The notes under the pieces are model-generated. The model worked only from the letters and a program-made list of their open reading frames with translations. It was not told the origin of the DNA and made no database searches. 64,000 nt of DNA, from NCBI RefSeq assembly GCF_018069865.1, contig NZ_JAGQDG010000002.1, forward strand, positions 660,929-724,928, written 5' to 3'. The stretch's first letter is position 1. Each line of letters starts with the position of its first letter. The DNA comes from Ideonella paludis. Lineage in GTDB: Bacteria > Pseudomonadota > Gammaproteobacteria > Burkholderiales > Burkholderiaceae_C. Positions 1 through 11,049 of this stretch are shown here, one piece after another. Both the position numbers and the translations under genes were made by a program.

Positions 1-474
1 GAAAGCGTCAGAGCCGTCGCTGTCGGTGTGACCGACGGCGATGATGACTTCCAGGTTCACGCCCTTGGTCTTTGCCACCAGGTCGTCCAACTTGGCCTTG
101 GCTTCAGGCTTCAGCACAGACTTGTTGACGTCAAAGAAGGCGTCAGCAGCGTAGGTCACCTTCTCGCTCACAGGTGCCTTGGGAGCAGCAGGAGCGGGCT
201 TAGGTGCCGGGGGCGCCACGGGGGCAGGTGCAGGAGCAGGCTTAGCCACCGGAGCAGGTGCCGGGGCAGCTGCCTTGATAGCGCCGTCGCAATCGGCAGC
301 GGCGGTAGCCGGTGTCCAATTGGCATCGCGCCAGCACAGTTCGTTGGTGCCGTTCTTCCACACCAAACCGTCAACGTTGCGCCAGTTGTCAATTGTCTGG
401 GCGAAAGCGCTCGACAGTGGAGCAGCAAGCGCAGCCGATGCAAACAGCACCGCTACCTTGTTCAATTTCTTCAT
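1..474 (-). CDS. OmpA-family outer-membrane protein, partial (C-terminus beyond window)
   Basis: Read leftward from ATG at 472-474, behind a strong GAGAGGAG ribosome site. The first 26 residues form a signal peptide ending SSAFA-Q. A short Trp/Cys-containing segment (NELCWRDANWTP) follows, then a Pro/Ala-rich linker of about 30 residues (repeats like APAPVAKP). Next comes the start of a peptidoglycan-binding OmpA domain: AADAFFDVNKSVLKPEAK, then VGHTDSDGSDAF at the window edge. The family anchors the outer membrane to peptidoglycan. There is no room for a large beta-barrel before the linker, so this looks like the small Burkholderiales OmpA type rather than classical OmpA. The end is missing because the window starts inside the gene. 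Confidence 0.9.
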   Translation of the reverse strand, partial: MKKLNKVAVLFASAALAAPLSSAFAQTIDNWRNVDGLVWKNGTNELCWRDANWTPATAAADCDGAIKAAAPAPAPVAKPAPAPAPVAPPAPKPAPAAPKAPVSEKVTYAADAFFDVNKSVLKPEAKAKLDDLVAKTKGVNLEVIIAVGHTDSDGSDAF

Positions 475-675
475 GATTCTCCTCTCAAGGAAAGCCGCAG
501 TAACTCTGCGTAACGTCCAAATCGGAAGCGAGAAAACCTGGCAAACACCCGGTCCTTGCGAGCGCTCACCACCGATGACTCATTGTGCCATAGGGCATCG
601 CTCCAGCCGTATTTTGCGCCGCCGAGCGCCACAGTCGCCCCTTGATGTTGCGCAACCGCGACAAGCGATGGCATT

Positions 676-681
676 TAGAAT
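676..681 (+). promoter_or_regulatory. possible -10 element of gyrA promoter
   Basis: TAGAAT (five of six matches to TATAAT) lies about 64 bases before the gyrA start, in the 270-bp divergent gap between the OmpA-like gene and gyrA. No convincing -35 at 16-18 bp spacing is visible, so this is only a candidate. Nothing else in the gap stands out. Confidence 0.3.
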
Positions 682-744
682 CAGCGCCTCGTCCACATTG
701 CCCGGTCTGTCTGGCTGACTCAAAAGGCCAACAGCACCCTGCCC

Positions 745-3384
745 ATGACCCAATTCGCCAAGGAAACTTTGCCCATCAGCCTCGAAGAGGAGATGCGGCG
801 CTCGTATCTGGATTACGCCATGAGCGTGATCGTGGGGCGGGCCCTGCCCGACGCCCGCGACGGATTGAAGCCCGTGCATCGGCGTGTGCTCTTTGCCATG
901 CACGAGTTGAACAACGACTGGAACCGTCCGTATAAGAAGTCGGCGCGTATCGTCGGTGACGTGATCGGTAAGTACCACCCTCACGGTGATACCGCTGTCT
1001 ACGACACCATTGTTCGCATGGCGCAAGATTTCTCTCTGCGTCACATGCTGGTGGATGGCCAAGGCAACTTTGGCTCGGTCGACGGCGACAACGCCGCGGC
1101 CATGCGATACACGGAAATTCGGCTGTCGAAAATCGCCCACGAAATGCTGGCGGATATCGACAAGGAAACCGTTGATTTCGGCCCGAATTACGACGGCTCT
1201 GAGAAAGAGCCCTTGGTGCTGCCCGCACGCTTGCCCAATTTGCTGATCAACGGCGCTGCGGGTATTGCAGTGGGGATGGCGACCAATATTCCACCGCACA
1301 ACCTCAATGAAGTGGTGGACGCCTGTTTACACCTGCTCAAGGCGCCCGATGCCACGCTGGAACAGATCATGGAGATCATTCCCGCGCCGGACTTCCCCAC
1401 CGCCGGCATCATTTACGGCATCAACGGCGTGCGCGAAGGCTATCGCACAGGGCGTGGTCGTGTCGTCATGCGCGCTAAGGTGCACTTTGAAGACATCGAC
1501 AAAGGGGGCCGCCAAGCCATCATCGTGGATGAGCTGCCCTATCAGGTCAACAAGAAGACCCTGCTAGAGCGCATCGCCGAGTTAGTGCACGAGAAGAAGC
1601 TCGAAGGCATCAGCCACATCCAGGATGAGTCGGATAAGTCCGGCATGCGGGTGGTGATTGAGCTCAAGCGCGGCGAAGTGCCCGAGGTGGTGCTGAACAA
1701 CCTGTACAAGCAAACGCAGTTGCAGGACACCTTCGGCATCAATATGGTGGCGCTGATTGACGGCCAGCCCAAGCTCTGCAACCTGAAGCAACTGCTGGAC
1801 ATCTTCCTGGAGCATCGCCGTGAAGTGGTGACGCGCCGCACGGTGTTCGAGCTGCGCAAAGCCCGCGAGCGTGGCCATGTGCTGGAAGGCTTGGCGGTTG
1901 CCCTGGCGAACATCGACGAGTTCATCCGCATCATCAAGGAGTCCCCCACGCCGCCCGTGGCCAAGGCCGCCTTGATGCAGCAAAGCTGGGACTCCTCGCT
2001 GGTGCGCGAAATGTTGGCCCGTGCCGACAGCGAAAACCCTGGCGGTGCAGCCGCCTACCGCCCAGAAGGCCTAGCCCCTCAGTTTGGCATGCAGGCCGAC
2101 GGCCTGTACCGCCTCTCCGAGGACCAAGCCGGCGAGATTTTGCAGATGCGTCTGCAGCGCCTGACCGGGCTGGAACAAGACAAGATCGTTGGCGAGTACA
2201 AAGAGGTGATGGCTGTCATCGCCGACCTGCTGGACATCTTGGCCAAGCCCGAGCGTGTCACCTTCATCATTGGCGAGGAACTCACGGCACTGCGCCAAGA
2301 GTTTGGCCAAACCAAGGTCGGCGCGCGTCGCTCAGTGGTCGAACACAATGTCCAAGAGCTGGGCACCGAAGACTTGATCACGCCCACCGACATGGTGGTG
2401 ACGCTGAGCCACACCGGCTACATGAAGAGCCAGCCCCTGGCCGAATACCGCGCGCAGCGCCGTGGTGGGCGCGGCAAACAAGCCACCGCCACCAAAGAGG
2501 ATGATTGGGTCGACCAACTCTTCATTGCCAACACCCACGACTGGATTCTGTGCTTCTCCAACCGTGGCCGTGTCTATTGGCTCAAGGTCTGGGAAGTGCC
2601 CCAAGGTGGCCGCACCAGCCGCGGCAAGCCCATCGTCAATATGTTCCCGCTGCAGCCCGGCGAGAAGGTGACTGTGGTGCTGCCGCTGACCGGTGACAAC
2701 CGCGTCTTCCCGGCAGACCGCTTCATCTTCATGTGCACGGCCCGCGGCACTGTCAAGAAGACAGCGCTGGATGAATTCAGCAACCCGCGCAAGGCCGGCA
2801 TCATCGCCGTGGACTTGGACGAAGGCGACCACCTGATTGGCGCCGCGCTGACGGACGGCAAGCACGACGTGATGCTGTTCAGCGATGGCGGCAAGGCGGT
2901 GCGCTTTGACGAAGATGATGTACGCCCCTTGGGCCGTCAAGCCCGTGGTGTGCGCGGCATGATGCTCGAAGAGGGTCAGGCCGTGATCGCCATGCTGGTG
3001 GCTGAAGACGAAAGCCAAAGTGTGCTGACCGCCACCGAGAACGGCTACGGCAAGCGCACCAGCATCGTGGAGTACACCCGCCACGGCCGAGGTACCAAGG
3101 GCATGATCGCCATCCAGCAAAGCGAGCGCAACGGCAAGGTCGTGGCCGCCACGCTGGTTCATGCCGACGACGAAATCATGCTGATCACCGACAAGGGCGT
3201 GCTCGTGCGCACCAGGGTCAGCGAAATTCGTGAACTCGGTCGCGCCACCCAGGGCGTGACGCTCATCGCCCTGGATGACGGCGCCAAACTCAGCGGCTTG
3301 CAGCGCATCGTCGAAAACGATGCGCAACTCGAAACCCCAGGCGACACAGAGACTGACGGCGCCGCAGACGAAAGCAACACTTGA
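745..3384 (+). CDS. gyrA: DNA gyrase subunit A
   Basis: 879 residues, near the usual length (about 875). It is the breakage-reunion subunit of gyrase, which introduces negative supercoils with GyrB. The N-terminal half carries the winged-helix/tower region. The catalytic Tyr122 sits in AAMRYTE, and the quinolone-binding segment reads [10 protein letters not shown] with Thr83 and Asp87. Thr83 instead of Ser is a natural variant in many bacteria and is not proof of resistance. The GyrA box QRRGGRG is at residues 571-577, at the start of the C-terminal beta-pinwheel that wraps DNA, and the tail is acidic. The stop overlaps the TTG start of the next gene. Confidence 0.99.
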   Translation: MTQFAKETLPISLEEEMRRSYLDYAMSVIVGRALPDARDGLKPVHRRVLFAMHELNNDWNRPYKKSARIVGDVIGKYHPHGDTAVYDTIVRMAQDFSLRHMLVDGQGNFGSVDGDNAAAMRYTEIRLSKIAHEMLADIDKETVDFGPNYDGSEKEPLVLPARLPNLLINGAAGIAVGMATNIPPHNLNEVVDACLHLLKAPDATLEQIMEIIPAPDFPTAGIIYGINGVREGYRTGRGRVVMRAKVHFEDIDKGGRQAIIVDELPYQVNKKTLLERIAELVHEKKLEGISHIQDESDKSGMRVVIELKRGEVPEVVLNNLYKQTQLQDTFGINMVALIDGQPKLCNLKQLLDIFLEHRREVVTRRTVFELRKARERGHVLEGLAVALANIDEFIRIIKESPTPPVAKAALMQQSWDSSLVREMLARADSENPGGAAAYRPEGLAPQFGMQADGLYRLSEDQAGEILQMRLQRLTGLEQDKIVGEYKEVMAVIADLLDILAKPERVTFIIGEELTALRQEFGQTKVGARRSVVEHNVQELGTEDLITPTDMVVTLSHTGYMKSQPLAEYRAQRRGGRGKQATATKEDDWVDQLFIANTHDWILCFSNRGRVYWLKVWEVPQGGRTSRGKPIVNMFPLQPGEKVTVVLPLTGDNRVFPADRFIFMCTARGTVKKTALDEFSNPRKAGIIAVDLDEGDHLIGAALTDGKHDVMLFSDGGKAVRFDEDDVRPLGRQARGVRGMMLEEGQAVIAMLVAEDESQSVLTATENGYGKRTSIVEYTRHGRGTKGMIAIQQSERNGKVVAATLVHADDEIMLITDKGVLVRTRVSEIRELGRATQGVTLIALDDGAKLSGLQRIVENDAQLETPGDTETDGAADESNT

Positions 3385-3977
3385 ACTTCATCCTCAAAGC
3401 CACCCTCCCCGTCGCCCTGAGCTTGGGCCTTTTAGGGGGTAGCAGCGCCGCGATGGCGCAGTCCAAAAAGGAGTTGGTGGCCAAGGTCGTCCAACTGCAA
3501 CAAAGCGCCATCGAGAACATGGCGCGTGAGTTGGCCGAGCGCCCTGCCATGGCCATGTTGCAGCAAGCCGATGGCGTGCTGAACACCCGCATCCCCCAAG
3601 AGAAGCGGGCCGCTGTGGCCAAGGACATCCAGGCGGACGTCAAGAAGTATGCGGACGATGCCGTCCCCATGCTGCGTGACCGTGCGGTCAAGCTGGGCCC
3701 CAGCACGATCGGTGCCTTGCTCGAAGAGAAGCTGACCGAAGCGGAACTGAAGGAAGTCATCGCCATGTTGGAGTCGCCCACAGTGCGCAAGTACCAGGCA
3801 CTGGCTGGTGAGATGGAAAAGGTGCTGGCAGAGAAGCTGGTGGCGGAAACGCGCACGGCGATGGAAGCCAAGATCTCCACCCTGGAGCAAAACGTGGTCA
3901 AGCGTCTGAATGCTGCAGCACCGGCAGGTGGTGCGTCAGCCCCCGCGGCCGCCCCCACCAAGCCCGCCAAGAAGTAA
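3381..3977 (+). CDS. DUF2059-type secreted protein
   Basis: 198 residues from a TTG start whose last bases overlap the gyrA stop (TTGA), implying translational coupling. A signal peptide is clear: [13 protein letters not shown] followed by a hydrophobic stretch ending SSAAMA-QS. The mature part is helical and matches the DUF2059 pattern (a few conserved helices with [13 protein letters not shown] and [21 protein letters not shown]). The C-terminal tail is Ala/Pro-rich. The function of the family is not established, and the periplasm is the likely location. Its place between gyrA and serC looks like a conserved Burkholderiales arrangement, but I cannot verify that here. Confidence 0.8.
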   Translation: MNFILKATLPVALSLGLLGGSSAAMAQSKKELVAKVVQLQQSAIENMARELAERPAMAMLQQADGVLNTRIPQEKRAAVAKDIQADVKKYADDAVPMLRDRAVKLGPSTIGALLEEKLTEAELKEVIAMLESPTVRKYQALAGEMEKVLAEKLVAETRTAMEAKISTLEQNVVKRLNAAAPAGGASAPAAAPTKPAKK

Positions 3978-3996
3978 CTCTCACAGCACTGCGGCC

Positions 3997-5094
3997 ATGC
4001 TCAAGCGCCCCTTCAATTTTTCGGCCGGGCCAGCAGCCTTGCCCGAGGCCGTGCTGCAGCGCGCTGCCGACGAGATGCTCGACTGGCACGGCAGCGGCAT
4101 GAGCGTGATGGAGATGAGCCACCGTGGCAAAGAGTTCATCTCCATCTATGAAGCGGCTGAGCGCGATTTGCGTGAATTGCTGGCCGTGCCATCGCAGTTC
4201 CGCATTCTGTTCATGCAAGGCGGCGGCTTGGGCGAAAACGCCGTCGTACCCATGAACCTGTCGCGCGGTGGCGCGGTGGATGTGGTGGTGACGGGCTCCT
4301 GGAGCAAAAAGTCCCTGAAAGAGGCCCAGCGCTACTGCAATGCTCAAGCAGCCGCCAGCAATGAAGTCAGCCGCCACACGGCATTGCCAGCCACCTCGCA
4401 GTGGCGTCTGCGCTCGAACGCAGCCTATGTGCATGTGTGCAGCAACGAGACGATTGACGGCGTGGAGATGCACACGCTGCCTGATCTGGCCGCCCTGGGC
4501 TGCGCGGCGCCGCTGGTGGTGGATGCGTCTTCACACATCCTCTCGCGCAGCGTGGATTGGTCGCGGGTGGGCCTGCTGTTCGCCGGGGCACAAAAGAACA
4601 TCGGCCCTGCCGGGGTGACCATTGTCATCGTGCGCGAAGACCTGATCGGCCACGCTCTGGCGATCTGTCCGTCAGCCTTCGACTACCAATGCGTGGCCGA
4701 CAACCAATCCATGTACAACACACCGCCCACCTATGGCATTTATATCGCCGGGCTGGTGTTTCAATGGCTCAAAGCCGAAGGCGGGGTGGCCGAAATGGAC
4801 CGCCGCGCCCAAGCCAAGGCCGACTTGCTGTATCACACCCTCGATCACAGCGGCGGTTTCTATGCCAACCGTGTGGCGCATGACGCGCGCTCACGGATGA
4901 ATGTGCCCTTCTTCCTCGCCGATGAGACGCTGAATGACGCGTTCTTGGCCGGCGCCAAAGAGGCTGGGCTGCTGCAACTCAAGGGCCACAAGTCCGTGGG
5001 CGGTATGCGTGCATCGATCTACAACGCCATGCCCCTTGAAGGTGTGCAGGCGCTCGTGAACTATATGCAGGACTTTGCCCGCCGCCATGGCTGA
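3997..5094 (+). CDS. serC: phosphoserine aminotransferase
   Basis: 365 residues, the usual length. It converts 3-phosphohydroxypyruvate and glutamate to phosphoserine, and also acts in pyridoxal phosphate synthesis. The ATG at 3997 is chosen because the protein then begins [17 protein letters not shown], the canonical N-terminus; the open frame extends 29 residues upstream, but those residues overlap the previous gene. The PLP lysine lies in [12 protein letters not shown], and the phosphate-binding region MQGGG and the ending [18 protein letters not shown] are typical. The stop overlaps the start of pheA by 8 bases, so serC, pheA and tyrA form one translation-coupled run. Confidence 0.97.
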   Translation: MLKRPFNFSAGPAALPEAVLQRAADEMLDWHGSGMSVMEMSHRGKEFISIYEAAERDLRELLAVPSQFRILFMQGGGLGENAVVPMNLSRGGAVDVVVTGSWSKKSLKEAQRYCNAQAAASNEVSRHTALPATSQWRLRSNAAYVHVCSNETIDGVEMHTLPDLAALGCAAPLVVDASSHILSRSVDWSRVGLLFAGAQKNIGPAGVTIVIVREDLIGHALAICPSAFDYQCVADNQSMYNTPPTYGIYIAGLVFQWLKAEGGVAEMDRRAQAKADLLYHTLDHSGGFYANRVAHDARSRMNVPFFLADETLNDAFLAGAKEAGLLQLKGHKSVGGMRASIYNAMPLEGVQALVNYMQDFARRHG

Positions 5095-6220
5095 CGCCCC
5101 CGCCCCCAGCACCCCCACCGCTCCCTCCAGCGACACGCCGCCAGAACTGCTGGCCTTGCGCCATCAGATCGACGCCGTTGACCGCGAATTGCTGGCCCTG
5201 CTGAACAAGCGCGCGAGCTTGGCACTGTCGGTCGGCTCCCTCAAAAAGAAAGAGGGCTCGGTGGTCTTCAGGCCCGAGCGTGAAGCGCAAGTGATTGACG
5301 GCCTGAAGGCCATCAACCAAGGCCCGCTGATGACGGACACCATTGCGCCCATTTGGCGCGAAGTGATGTCGGCCTGCCGGGCGCTGGAAACCCCCACACG
5401 GGTGGCCTACCTGGGCCCCGCCGGCACCTTCAGCGAAGAAGCCGCGCTCGGTTACTTCGGCTCGTCGTTGGTGCGGGTGATGTGCGCCAGCATTGATGAG
5501 GTGTTTCGCACCACCGCCGCTGGCGCGGCTGATTTTGGCGTGGTGCCGGTTGAGAACTCCACCGAAGGTGTGGTGGCCCGCTCACTCGACATCTTCTTGA
5601 CAACGCCCTTGTTCATCATCGGCGAGACCAGCTTGTTCGTGCGTCACAACCTGATGCGCAAGGACAACGCGCTCGATGGTATTGAGGTGGTGTGCGCTCA
5701 CCCGCAAGCCCTGGCGCAGTGCCACGGCTGGCTCTCGGCCCATTTGCCTCATGCGGAGCGCAGGCCGGTCTCCAGCAATGCAGAAGGCGCGCGCTTGGCG
5801 GCGCAGGACAGCCGCTTGGCCGCCATTGCCAGTGTGCGCGCCAGCAGCGAATACGGCCTGCATGTGATCTCGCCTGCCATTCAGGACGATCCGCACAATC
5901 GCACGCGCTTTGCCATCGTCACCGACCCGCATCGCCACCCTGCGCCCAAAGCCTCGGGCCATGACTGCACCAGCCTCGTGGTGTCGGTCAGCAACCGCCC
6001 AGGGGCCGTGCATGACATGCTGGTGCCCCTGAAAAAACACGGGGTGTCGATGACCCGCTTTGAATCACGCCCGGCGCGGTCCGGCCAGTGGGAGTACTAC
6101 TTCTACATCGACCTGCAAGGCCACCCCGACGAGCCCCAAGTGCAAGTGGCTTTGCAGGAGTTGCGCGAGGCCTGTGCCTATTTCAAGGTGCTGGGCACCT
6201 ATCCTTTGGACACGCATTGA
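5087..6220 (+). CDS. pheA: P-protein: chorismate mutase / prephenate dehydratase
   Basis: 377 residues. Bifunctional enzyme turning chorismate into prephenate and then phenylpyruvate for phenylalanine. After a Pro/Ser/Thr-rich leader comes an AroQ chorismate mutase domain (about 24-100: [20 protein letters not shown]). The prephenate dehydratase domain follows (about 105-285: [14 protein letters not shown], with NSTEGVV). A regulatory ACT domain closes it (about 295-372: [14 protein letters not shown] and the ESRP motif), so phenylalanine feedback is expected. The ATG at 5087 is preferred to the TTG at 5075. It overlaps serC and is followed closely by tyrA. Confidence 0.97.
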   Translation: MADAPAPSTPTAPSSDTPPELLALRHQIDAVDRELLALLNKRASLALSVGSLKKKEGSVVFRPEREAQVIDGLKAINQGPLMTDTIAPIWREVMSACRALETPTRVAYLGPAGTFSEEAALGYFGSSLVRVMCASIDEVFRTTAAGAADFGVVPVENSTEGVVARSLDIFLTTPLFIIGETSLFVRHNLMRKDNALDGIEVVCAHPQALAQCHGWLSAHLPHAERRPVSSNAEGARLAAQDSRLAAIASVRASSEYGLHVISPAIQDDPHNRTRFAIVTDPHRHPAPKASGHDCTSLVVSVSNRPGAVHDMLVPLKKHGVSMTRFESRPARSGQWEYYFYIDLQGHPDEPQVQVALQELREACAYFKVLGTYPLDTH

Positions 6221-6230
6221 GAGACCCCCA

Positions 6231-7106
6231 GTGAAGTACCAACAACTGGGCCTGATTGGCTGCGGCCTGATGGGCGGCTCCTTCGCCCTGGCCATGAAGC
6301 AAGCAGGCTTGGTCGGCCGTGTGGTGGGCTACAGCAAGTCGCCCTCCACCACCGAGCGCGCCCGCCAAATGGGTGTGATCGACCAAACCGCCGAGTCCGC
6401 CTTGCTGGCCGTGGCCGGCTCAGACATTGTGCTGATGGCCGTCCCGGTGGCGGCCACCGACGCCACCTTCAAAGCCATTCGACACCTGGTCAAGCCCGAC
6501 GTGCTGATCATGGACGTTGGCAGCACCAAACGCGACGTGGTGGACGCGGCCCGGCGCACCCTGCGTGAGCGGATCGGCTCCTTCGTGCCCGCCCACCCCA
6601 TTGCCGGCAAAGAGCTGGCGGGCGTGGAGCATGCCGACGCACAGCTCTACCGCGACCGCCAAGTCATCCTGACGCCCATTGCCCAAACCCAGCCCGAGCT
6701 GGTGGTGCAGGCCGAGCGCCTGTGGGCAGCCTTGGGCTGCCAGGTCCGCACCATGTCGGCCGAAGATCACGACGCCGCTTTTGCGGCCGTCAGCCACCTG
6801 CCGCATTTGCTGGCCTTTGCCTATATGGCTGGGGTGATGCAGCAAAAGGAAAGCGAAGCCTTTCTGCAGTTGGCTGGGCCGGGCTTCAGAGATTTCACCC
6901 GCATCGCGGCCAGCGATCCAGCCATCTGGCGCGACATCTTGATCGCCAATCGGGAAGAGGTGCTGAAACAGTCCGAGCGCTTCCGGGGGGCCCTGGGTGT
7001 GTTGGAGCAAACGCTCAAAGACTGCCAAGGCGAATCCTTGGAAGCCTTGGTGCAAGGTGTGGCGCAAGTGCGCAGCCATTGGCGCTTGAACACCCGTCAA
7101 AAATAG
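6231..7106 (+). CDS. tyrA: prephenate dehydrogenase
   Basis: 291 residues from GTG at 6231, 10 bases after pheA. The open frame reaches back into pheA, but the Rossmann start YQQLGLIGCGLMGGS fixes the N-terminus. The enzyme oxidatively decarboxylates prephenate to 4-hydroxyphenylpyruvate for tyrosine. Visible motifs are the GxGxxG dinucleotide fold, the catalytic His region PAHPIAGKELAG, and HLPHLLAFA in the helical dimerisation domain. No ACT or chorismate mutase domain is present, as expected for the monofunctional form whose mutase is supplied by PheA. Confidence 0.96.
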   Translation: MKYQQLGLIGCGLMGGSFALAMKQAGLVGRVVGYSKSPSTTERARQMGVIDQTAESALLAVAGSDIVLMAVPVAATDATFKAIRHLVKPDVLIMDVGSTKRDVVDAARRTLRERIGSFVPAHPIAGKELAGVEHADAQLYRDRQVILTPIAQTQPELVVQAERLWAALGCQVRTMSAEDHDAAFAAVSHLPHLLAFAYMAGVMQQKESEAFLQLAGPGFRDFTRIAASDPAIWRDILIANREEVLKQSERFRGALGVLEQTLKDCQGESLEALVQGVAQVRSHWRLNTRQK

Positions 7107-7139
7107 AAATTCCTCACGCCTCGTTGTTGGGCGCTGACC

Positions 7140-9164
7140 ATGTACACGACCGCTTTCCTTGACCTTCCCCCGCTGACTGCAGCCGCTGGCACGGTGCGCC
7201 TGCCCGGCTCCAAGAGCATTTCCAATCGCGTGCTCTTGCTGGCCGGCTTGGCGCAAGGCACCACCGATGTGCATGACTTGCTGGACTCCGACGACACCCG
7301 CGTCATGCTGGCGGCCCTGGAGGCGCTGGGCTGCACCCTGGAGCGTCTGCCAGGGGTGTTGCGCGTCACCGGCTTGGGGGGACAGTTAAAGGTCAAACAG
7401 GCCGACCTCTTCTTGGGCAATGCGGGCACCGCCATGCGGCCCTTGACGGCGGCCTTGGCCGTGCTGGCCGCCACCCAAGGTGGTGCCTTCAAGCTCTCGG
7501 GCGTGGCCCGCATGCACGAGCGGCCCATTGGTGATTTGGTCGAGGCCTTGCGCCAATTGGGCTGCCCCGTCACTGACTTGGGGCAAGCGGGCTTTCCGCC
7601 CTTGCAAGTGGGCTCAGGCACACCCACCCGCTTGGACACCCAGACGCCCATTCGCGTGCGGGGCGATGTCTCCAGCCAGTTCTTGACGGCCTTGCTGCTG
7701 GCCCTGCCCTTGGTCAGCCACGATGGGCCTGTCACCATCGAGGTGCAAGGTGAGCTGATCTCCAAGCCCTATATCGACATCACCTTGCGCCTCTTGGAGC
7801 GCTTTGGCATTGCGGTGCAGCGTGACGGCTATCAGCGCTTTGTCATTCCCCAATGCTCGGCCTACCAAACCCCGGGCCGCATTCATGTGGAGGGTGATGC
7901 CTCCTCAGCGTCTTACTTTGTCGCCTTGGGCGCGCTGGCGGCCACGGAGCAGCCTGTGCGGATTGAAGGCGTGGGCCTGGAGGCCATTCAAGGCGATATC
8001 CGCTTTGTGGAGGCGGCCGAGGCCATGGGCGCTCAAGTTCAAGGCGGTGAAGGCTGGCTCGAAGTGAAGCGAGGCCGCTGGCCGCTCAAGGGCATTCAAC
8101 TGGACTGCAACCACATCCCAGACGCTGCCATGACTTTGGCCGTGATGGCCTTGTATGCCGACAGCCCCACACGCCTGAGCAATATTGCGAGCTGGCGCGT
8201 CAAAGAAACCGACCGCATCGCGGCCATGGCCTGCGAGTTGCGCAAGCTGGGCGCAGAGGTCATCGAGGGGCCGGACTTCATTGAGGTGGCACCGCTTCAT
8301 CAGTGGCAGTCCGCCAGCATCCACACCTATGACGACCATCGCATGGCCATGTGCCTGTCGCTCGCCGCACTCAACCCGCTGGCGGGGGCCAAAACGGGCG
8401 TCACTGTGCGCATTGAAGACCCGAAGTGTGTCGCCAAGACCTTCCCAGACTATTTCGAAACCCTGTTCAGCGTGGTGACTGCAGCCCCCGGCGCCATTCC
8501 CGTGCTGGCCGTGGACGGCCCTACGGCCTCAGGCAAGGGGACACTGGCTGCGGAGTTGGCCAAAGCGTTGGGCTATCACCTGCTGGACTCCGGCGCGCTC
8601 TACCGCGCCACGGCACTGGCCGCTCGCAACGCAGGCGTCGCGCTCTCCGACGGGCCCAACGTGGCCCGGATTGCGGCCCGATTGGACATCCGCTTCGATG
8701 GGGAGTCGGTGTGGATGGCGGGCCAAGAGGTCTCGCACGAGTTGCGTCTCGAATCCACCGGCGGCCTGGCCTCGCAAGTCTCAGTGCACCCCGAAGTGCG
8801 CCAAGCCTTGCACGAGTTACAACTCTCATTCCAGCGCCTACCCGGCCTCGTGGCAGACGGGCGTGACATGGGCACGGTGGTCTTTCCTCAAGCTCAGCTG
8901 AAGGTTTTCCTGACAGCCAGCGCCGAAAAGCGGGCTGAGCGGCGCTATAAGCAGTTGATTGCTAAGGGAATTTCCGCTAATATCGACAGTCTTTTGCTGG
9001 ATTTGCAGGCACGGGATGAGCGGGACAAATCTCGCGCAGCCGCGCCTTTAAAGCCTGCAGAAGATGCGTTGCTGCTAGATAACTCAGAGTTGTCGATCGA
9101 GTCTTCGGTGGAACAAGTCTTGGGTTGGTGGGAGCAGCGCAAAGCGCCAACAGCCGCGAACTGA
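7140..9164 (+). CDS. aroA-cmk: fused EPSP synthase / cytidylate kinase
   Basis: 674 residues in one uninterrupted frame. Residues 1 to about 435 are 5-enolpyruvylshikimate-3-phosphate synthase: [10 protein letters not shown] at 21-30, [12 protein letters not shown] at 93-104 with Gly96 and Pro101 (class I type), [19 protein letters not shown] and DDHRMAM. About 15 linker residues ([11 protein letters not shown]) lead to CMP kinase, with Walker [10 protein letters not shown] at 460-468, [20 protein letters not shown] and the lid region RYKQL. The first half makes EPSP in the shikimate pathway; the second phosphorylates CMP/dCMP. The genes are separate in most bacteria but adjacent before rpsA, so the fusion is of neighbours. 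No stop or re-initiation signal is visible at the junction. Confidence 0.96.
   Translation: MYTTAFLDLPPLTAAAGTVRLPGSKSISNRVLLLAGLAQGTTDVHDLLDSDDTRVMLAALEALGCTLERLPGVLRVTGLGGQLKVKQADLFLGNAGTAMRPLTAALAVLAATQGGAFKLSGVARMHERPIGDLVEALRQLGCPVTDLGQAGFPPLQVGSGTPTRLDTQTPIRVRGDVSSQFLTALLLALPLVSHDGPVTIEVQGELISKPYIDITLRLLERFGIAVQRDGYQRFVIPQCSAYQTPGRIHVEGDASSASYFVALGALAATEQPVRIEGVGLEAIQGDIRFVEAAEAMGAQVQGGEGWLEVKRGRWPLKGIQLDCNHIPDAAMTLAVMALYADSPTRLSNIASWRVKETDRIAAMACELRKLGAEVIEGPDFIEVAPLHQWQSASIHTYDDHRMAMCLSLAALNPLAGAKTGVTVRIEDPKCVAKTFPDYFETLFSVVTAAPGAIPVLAVDGPTASGKGTLAAELAKALGYHLLDSGALYRATALAARNAGVALSDGPNVARIAARLDIRFDGESVWMAGQEVSHELRLESTGGLASQVSVHPEVRQALHELQLSFQRLPGLVADGRDMGTVVFPQAQLKVFLTASAEKRAERRYKQLIAKGISANIDSLLLDLQARDERDKSRAAAPLKPAEDALLLDNSELSIESSVEQVLGWWEQRKAPTAAN
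8955..8983 (+). promoter_or_regulatory. candidate internal promoter for rpsA
   Basis: TTGATT (8955-8960), a 17-base spacer and TAATAT (8978-8983) lie inside the cmk part of the fusion, in a stretch visibly richer in A+T than its surroundings. An rpsA promoter within or near cmk would fit the need for high S1 output, but each hexamer has only four matches to consensus. Confidence 0.3.
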
Positions 9165-9325
9165 GCTTGCTCGGAGCGGGGTTTTGGCGGCCTGGGCCCA
9201 CAGCCCTCCTTCTTGGTGTGCAACACACCGCATAGGGCCGTGATCTCATCAACCTAACCCGCAGTGCTTGCACTGCACATGCTTGTCTGGCGCCCTTGGC
9301 GGTGCTGGATTGACGGAAATCTCTC

Positions 9326-11020
9326 ATGTCCCAATTCACAGAATCCTTCGCCGCCCTCTTTGAGGAATCGCTGCAGAAGAGCGAAATGCGTGCCGGTGAA
9401 GTCATCACCGCTGAAGTCGTGCGCATCGACCACAGCTTTGTGGTGGTCAACGCAGGCCTCAAGAGCGAAGCCTATGTGCCTATCGAAGAATTCAAGAACG
9501 ACCAGGGCGAAGTTGAAGTCCAAGTCGGTGACTTCGTCTCGGTGGCCATTGACGCCGTTGAAAACGGCTACGGCGACACCATCCTGTCGCGCGACAAGGC
9601 CAAGCGTCTGGCCTCGTGGCTGTCCCTGGAAACCGCACTGGAGTCTGGCGACTTCGTGACTGGTACCGTCTCTGGCAAGGTCAAGGGCGGCCTGACCGTG
9701 TTGGTCAATGGCATCCGCGCCTTCCTGCCTGGCTCGCTGCTGGACACCCGCCCCGTGAAGGACATGAGCCCGTTCGAGGGCAAGACCATGGACTTCAAGG
9801 TCATCAAGCTGGACCGCAAGCGCAACAACGTGGTGCTGAGCCGCCGCGCTGTGGTGGAAGCCTCCATGGGCGAAGAGCGCGCCAAGCTGCTGGAAACCCT
9901 GCACGAAGGCGCCATCGTCAACGGCGTGGTCAAGAACATCACCGAATACGGTGCGTTCGTGGACCTGGGCGGTATCGACGGCCTTCTGCACATCACCGAC
10001 ATGGCATGGCGCCGTGTCCGTCACCCGTCCGAAGTGGTGACCGTGGGCCAAGAGCTGACCGCCAAGGTCCTGAAGTTTGACGCCGAGAAGAACCGCGTTT
10101 CTCTGGGCATCAAGCAACTGGGCGACGACCCCTGGATGGGCGTGGCTCGCCGCTACCCCAACAGCACCCGTCTGTTCGGCAAGATCACCAACATCGCTGA
10201 CTACGGCGCATTCGTTGAGATCGAACCCGGCATCGAAGGCTTGGTGCACGTCTCTGAGATGGACTGGACCAACAAGAACGTCGCTCCTTCCAAGGTCGTC
10301 ACCTTGGGCGAGGAAGTCGAAGTCATGGTTCTGGAAATCGACGAAGACAAGCGTCGCATCTCCCTGGGCATGAAGCAGTGCAAGGCCAATCCTTGGGAAG
10401 AGTTCGCTGCCACCGTCAAGCGCGGTGACAAGGTCAAGGGCCCGATCAAGAGCATCACCGACTTCGGCGTGTTCGTGGGCCTGGCTGCCGGCATCGACGG
10501 CTTGGTGCACTTGTCTGACCTGTCTTGGCAAGAAACCGGCGAAGCTGCCGTGCGCAACTACAAGAAGGGCCAAGAAGTTGAAGCCCTGGTCTTGGGCATC
10601 GACATCGAGCGCGAGCGCATCTCCCTGGGCATCAAGCAGTTGGATGGCGACCCCTTCGCAACCTTCACCTCGGTCAACGACCGTGGCCAGATCGTGAACG
10701 GCGTGGTCAAGACTGTGGACGCCCGTGGCGCTGAAGTGCAACTGGCTGACGACGTGATGGGCTACCTGCGCGCCTCTGAAATCAGCCGCGACCGCGTTGA
10801 AGACGCTCGCGTGGCGCTGAAGGAAGGCGACGAAGTCTCCGTGATGATCGTCAACGTGGATCGCAAGACCCGCAACATCCAGTTGTCCATCAAGGCCAAG
10901 GATCAAGCCGACCAGCAAGAAGCCATGCAGCGCCTCTCGCAGACCAACGAGCGCGAGAACGCTGGTACCACCAGCCTGGGCGCCCTGCTGCGTGCCAAGC
11001 TGGACAACTCGGGCAACTGA
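9326..11020 (+). CDS. rpsA: 30S ribosomal protein S1
   Basis: 564 residues, the usual length for proteobacterial S1. It delivers structured mRNAs to the 30S subunit. Six S1 (OB-fold) domains are readable in order. Domains 3-6 are the best RNA-binding type, with recurrent [38 protein letters not shown] and [19 protein letters not shown]. Each domain ends with the RISLGxKQ-like strand. The leader is about 160 bases after cmk and contains the inverted repeat GGTGTGCAACACACC (9215-9229). S1 is autoregulated in other bacteria; whether this leader is used so is unknown. Confidence 0.99.
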   Translation: MSQFTESFAALFEESLQKSEMRAGEVITAEVVRIDHSFVVVNAGLKSEAYVPIEEFKNDQGEVEVQVGDFVSVAIDAVENGYGDTILSRDKAKRLASWLSLETALESGDFVTGTVSGKVKGGLTVLVNGIRAFLPGSLLDTRPVKDMSPFEGKTMDFKVIKLDRKRNNVVLSRRAVVEASMGEERAKLLETLHEGAIVNGVVKNITEYGAFVDLGGIDGLLHITDMAWRRVRHPSEVVTVGQELTAKVLKFDAEKNRVSLGIKQLGDDPWMGVARRYPNSTRLFGKITNIADYGAFVEIEPGIEGLVHVSEMDWTNKNVAPSKVVTLGEEVEVMVLEIDEDKRRISLGMKQCKANPWEEFAATVKRGDKVKGPIKSITDFGVFVGLAAGIDGLVHLSDLSWQETGEAAVRNYKKGQEVEALVLGIDIERERISLGIKQLDGDPFATFTSVNDRGQIVNGVVKTVDARGAEVQLADDVMGYLRASEISRDRVEDARVALKEGDEVSVMIVNVDRKTRNIQLSIKAKDQADQQEAMQRLSQTNERENAGTTSLGALLRAKLDNSGN

Positions 11021-11049
11021 GTCACCGCTGAACTGAGCGAGCCCTGAAC

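Noticed and set aside
745..1100. GyrA Thr83 as a quinolone-resistance mutation
   Set aside because: Thr at position 83 is the natural residue in many species and Asp87 is intact; no claim of resistance is supported.
9254..10918. 554-codon open frame antisense to rpsA
   Set aside because: It is the frame opposite S1 and contains only the low-complexity His/Val/Asp pattern produced by high-GC codon bias; no family resemblance.
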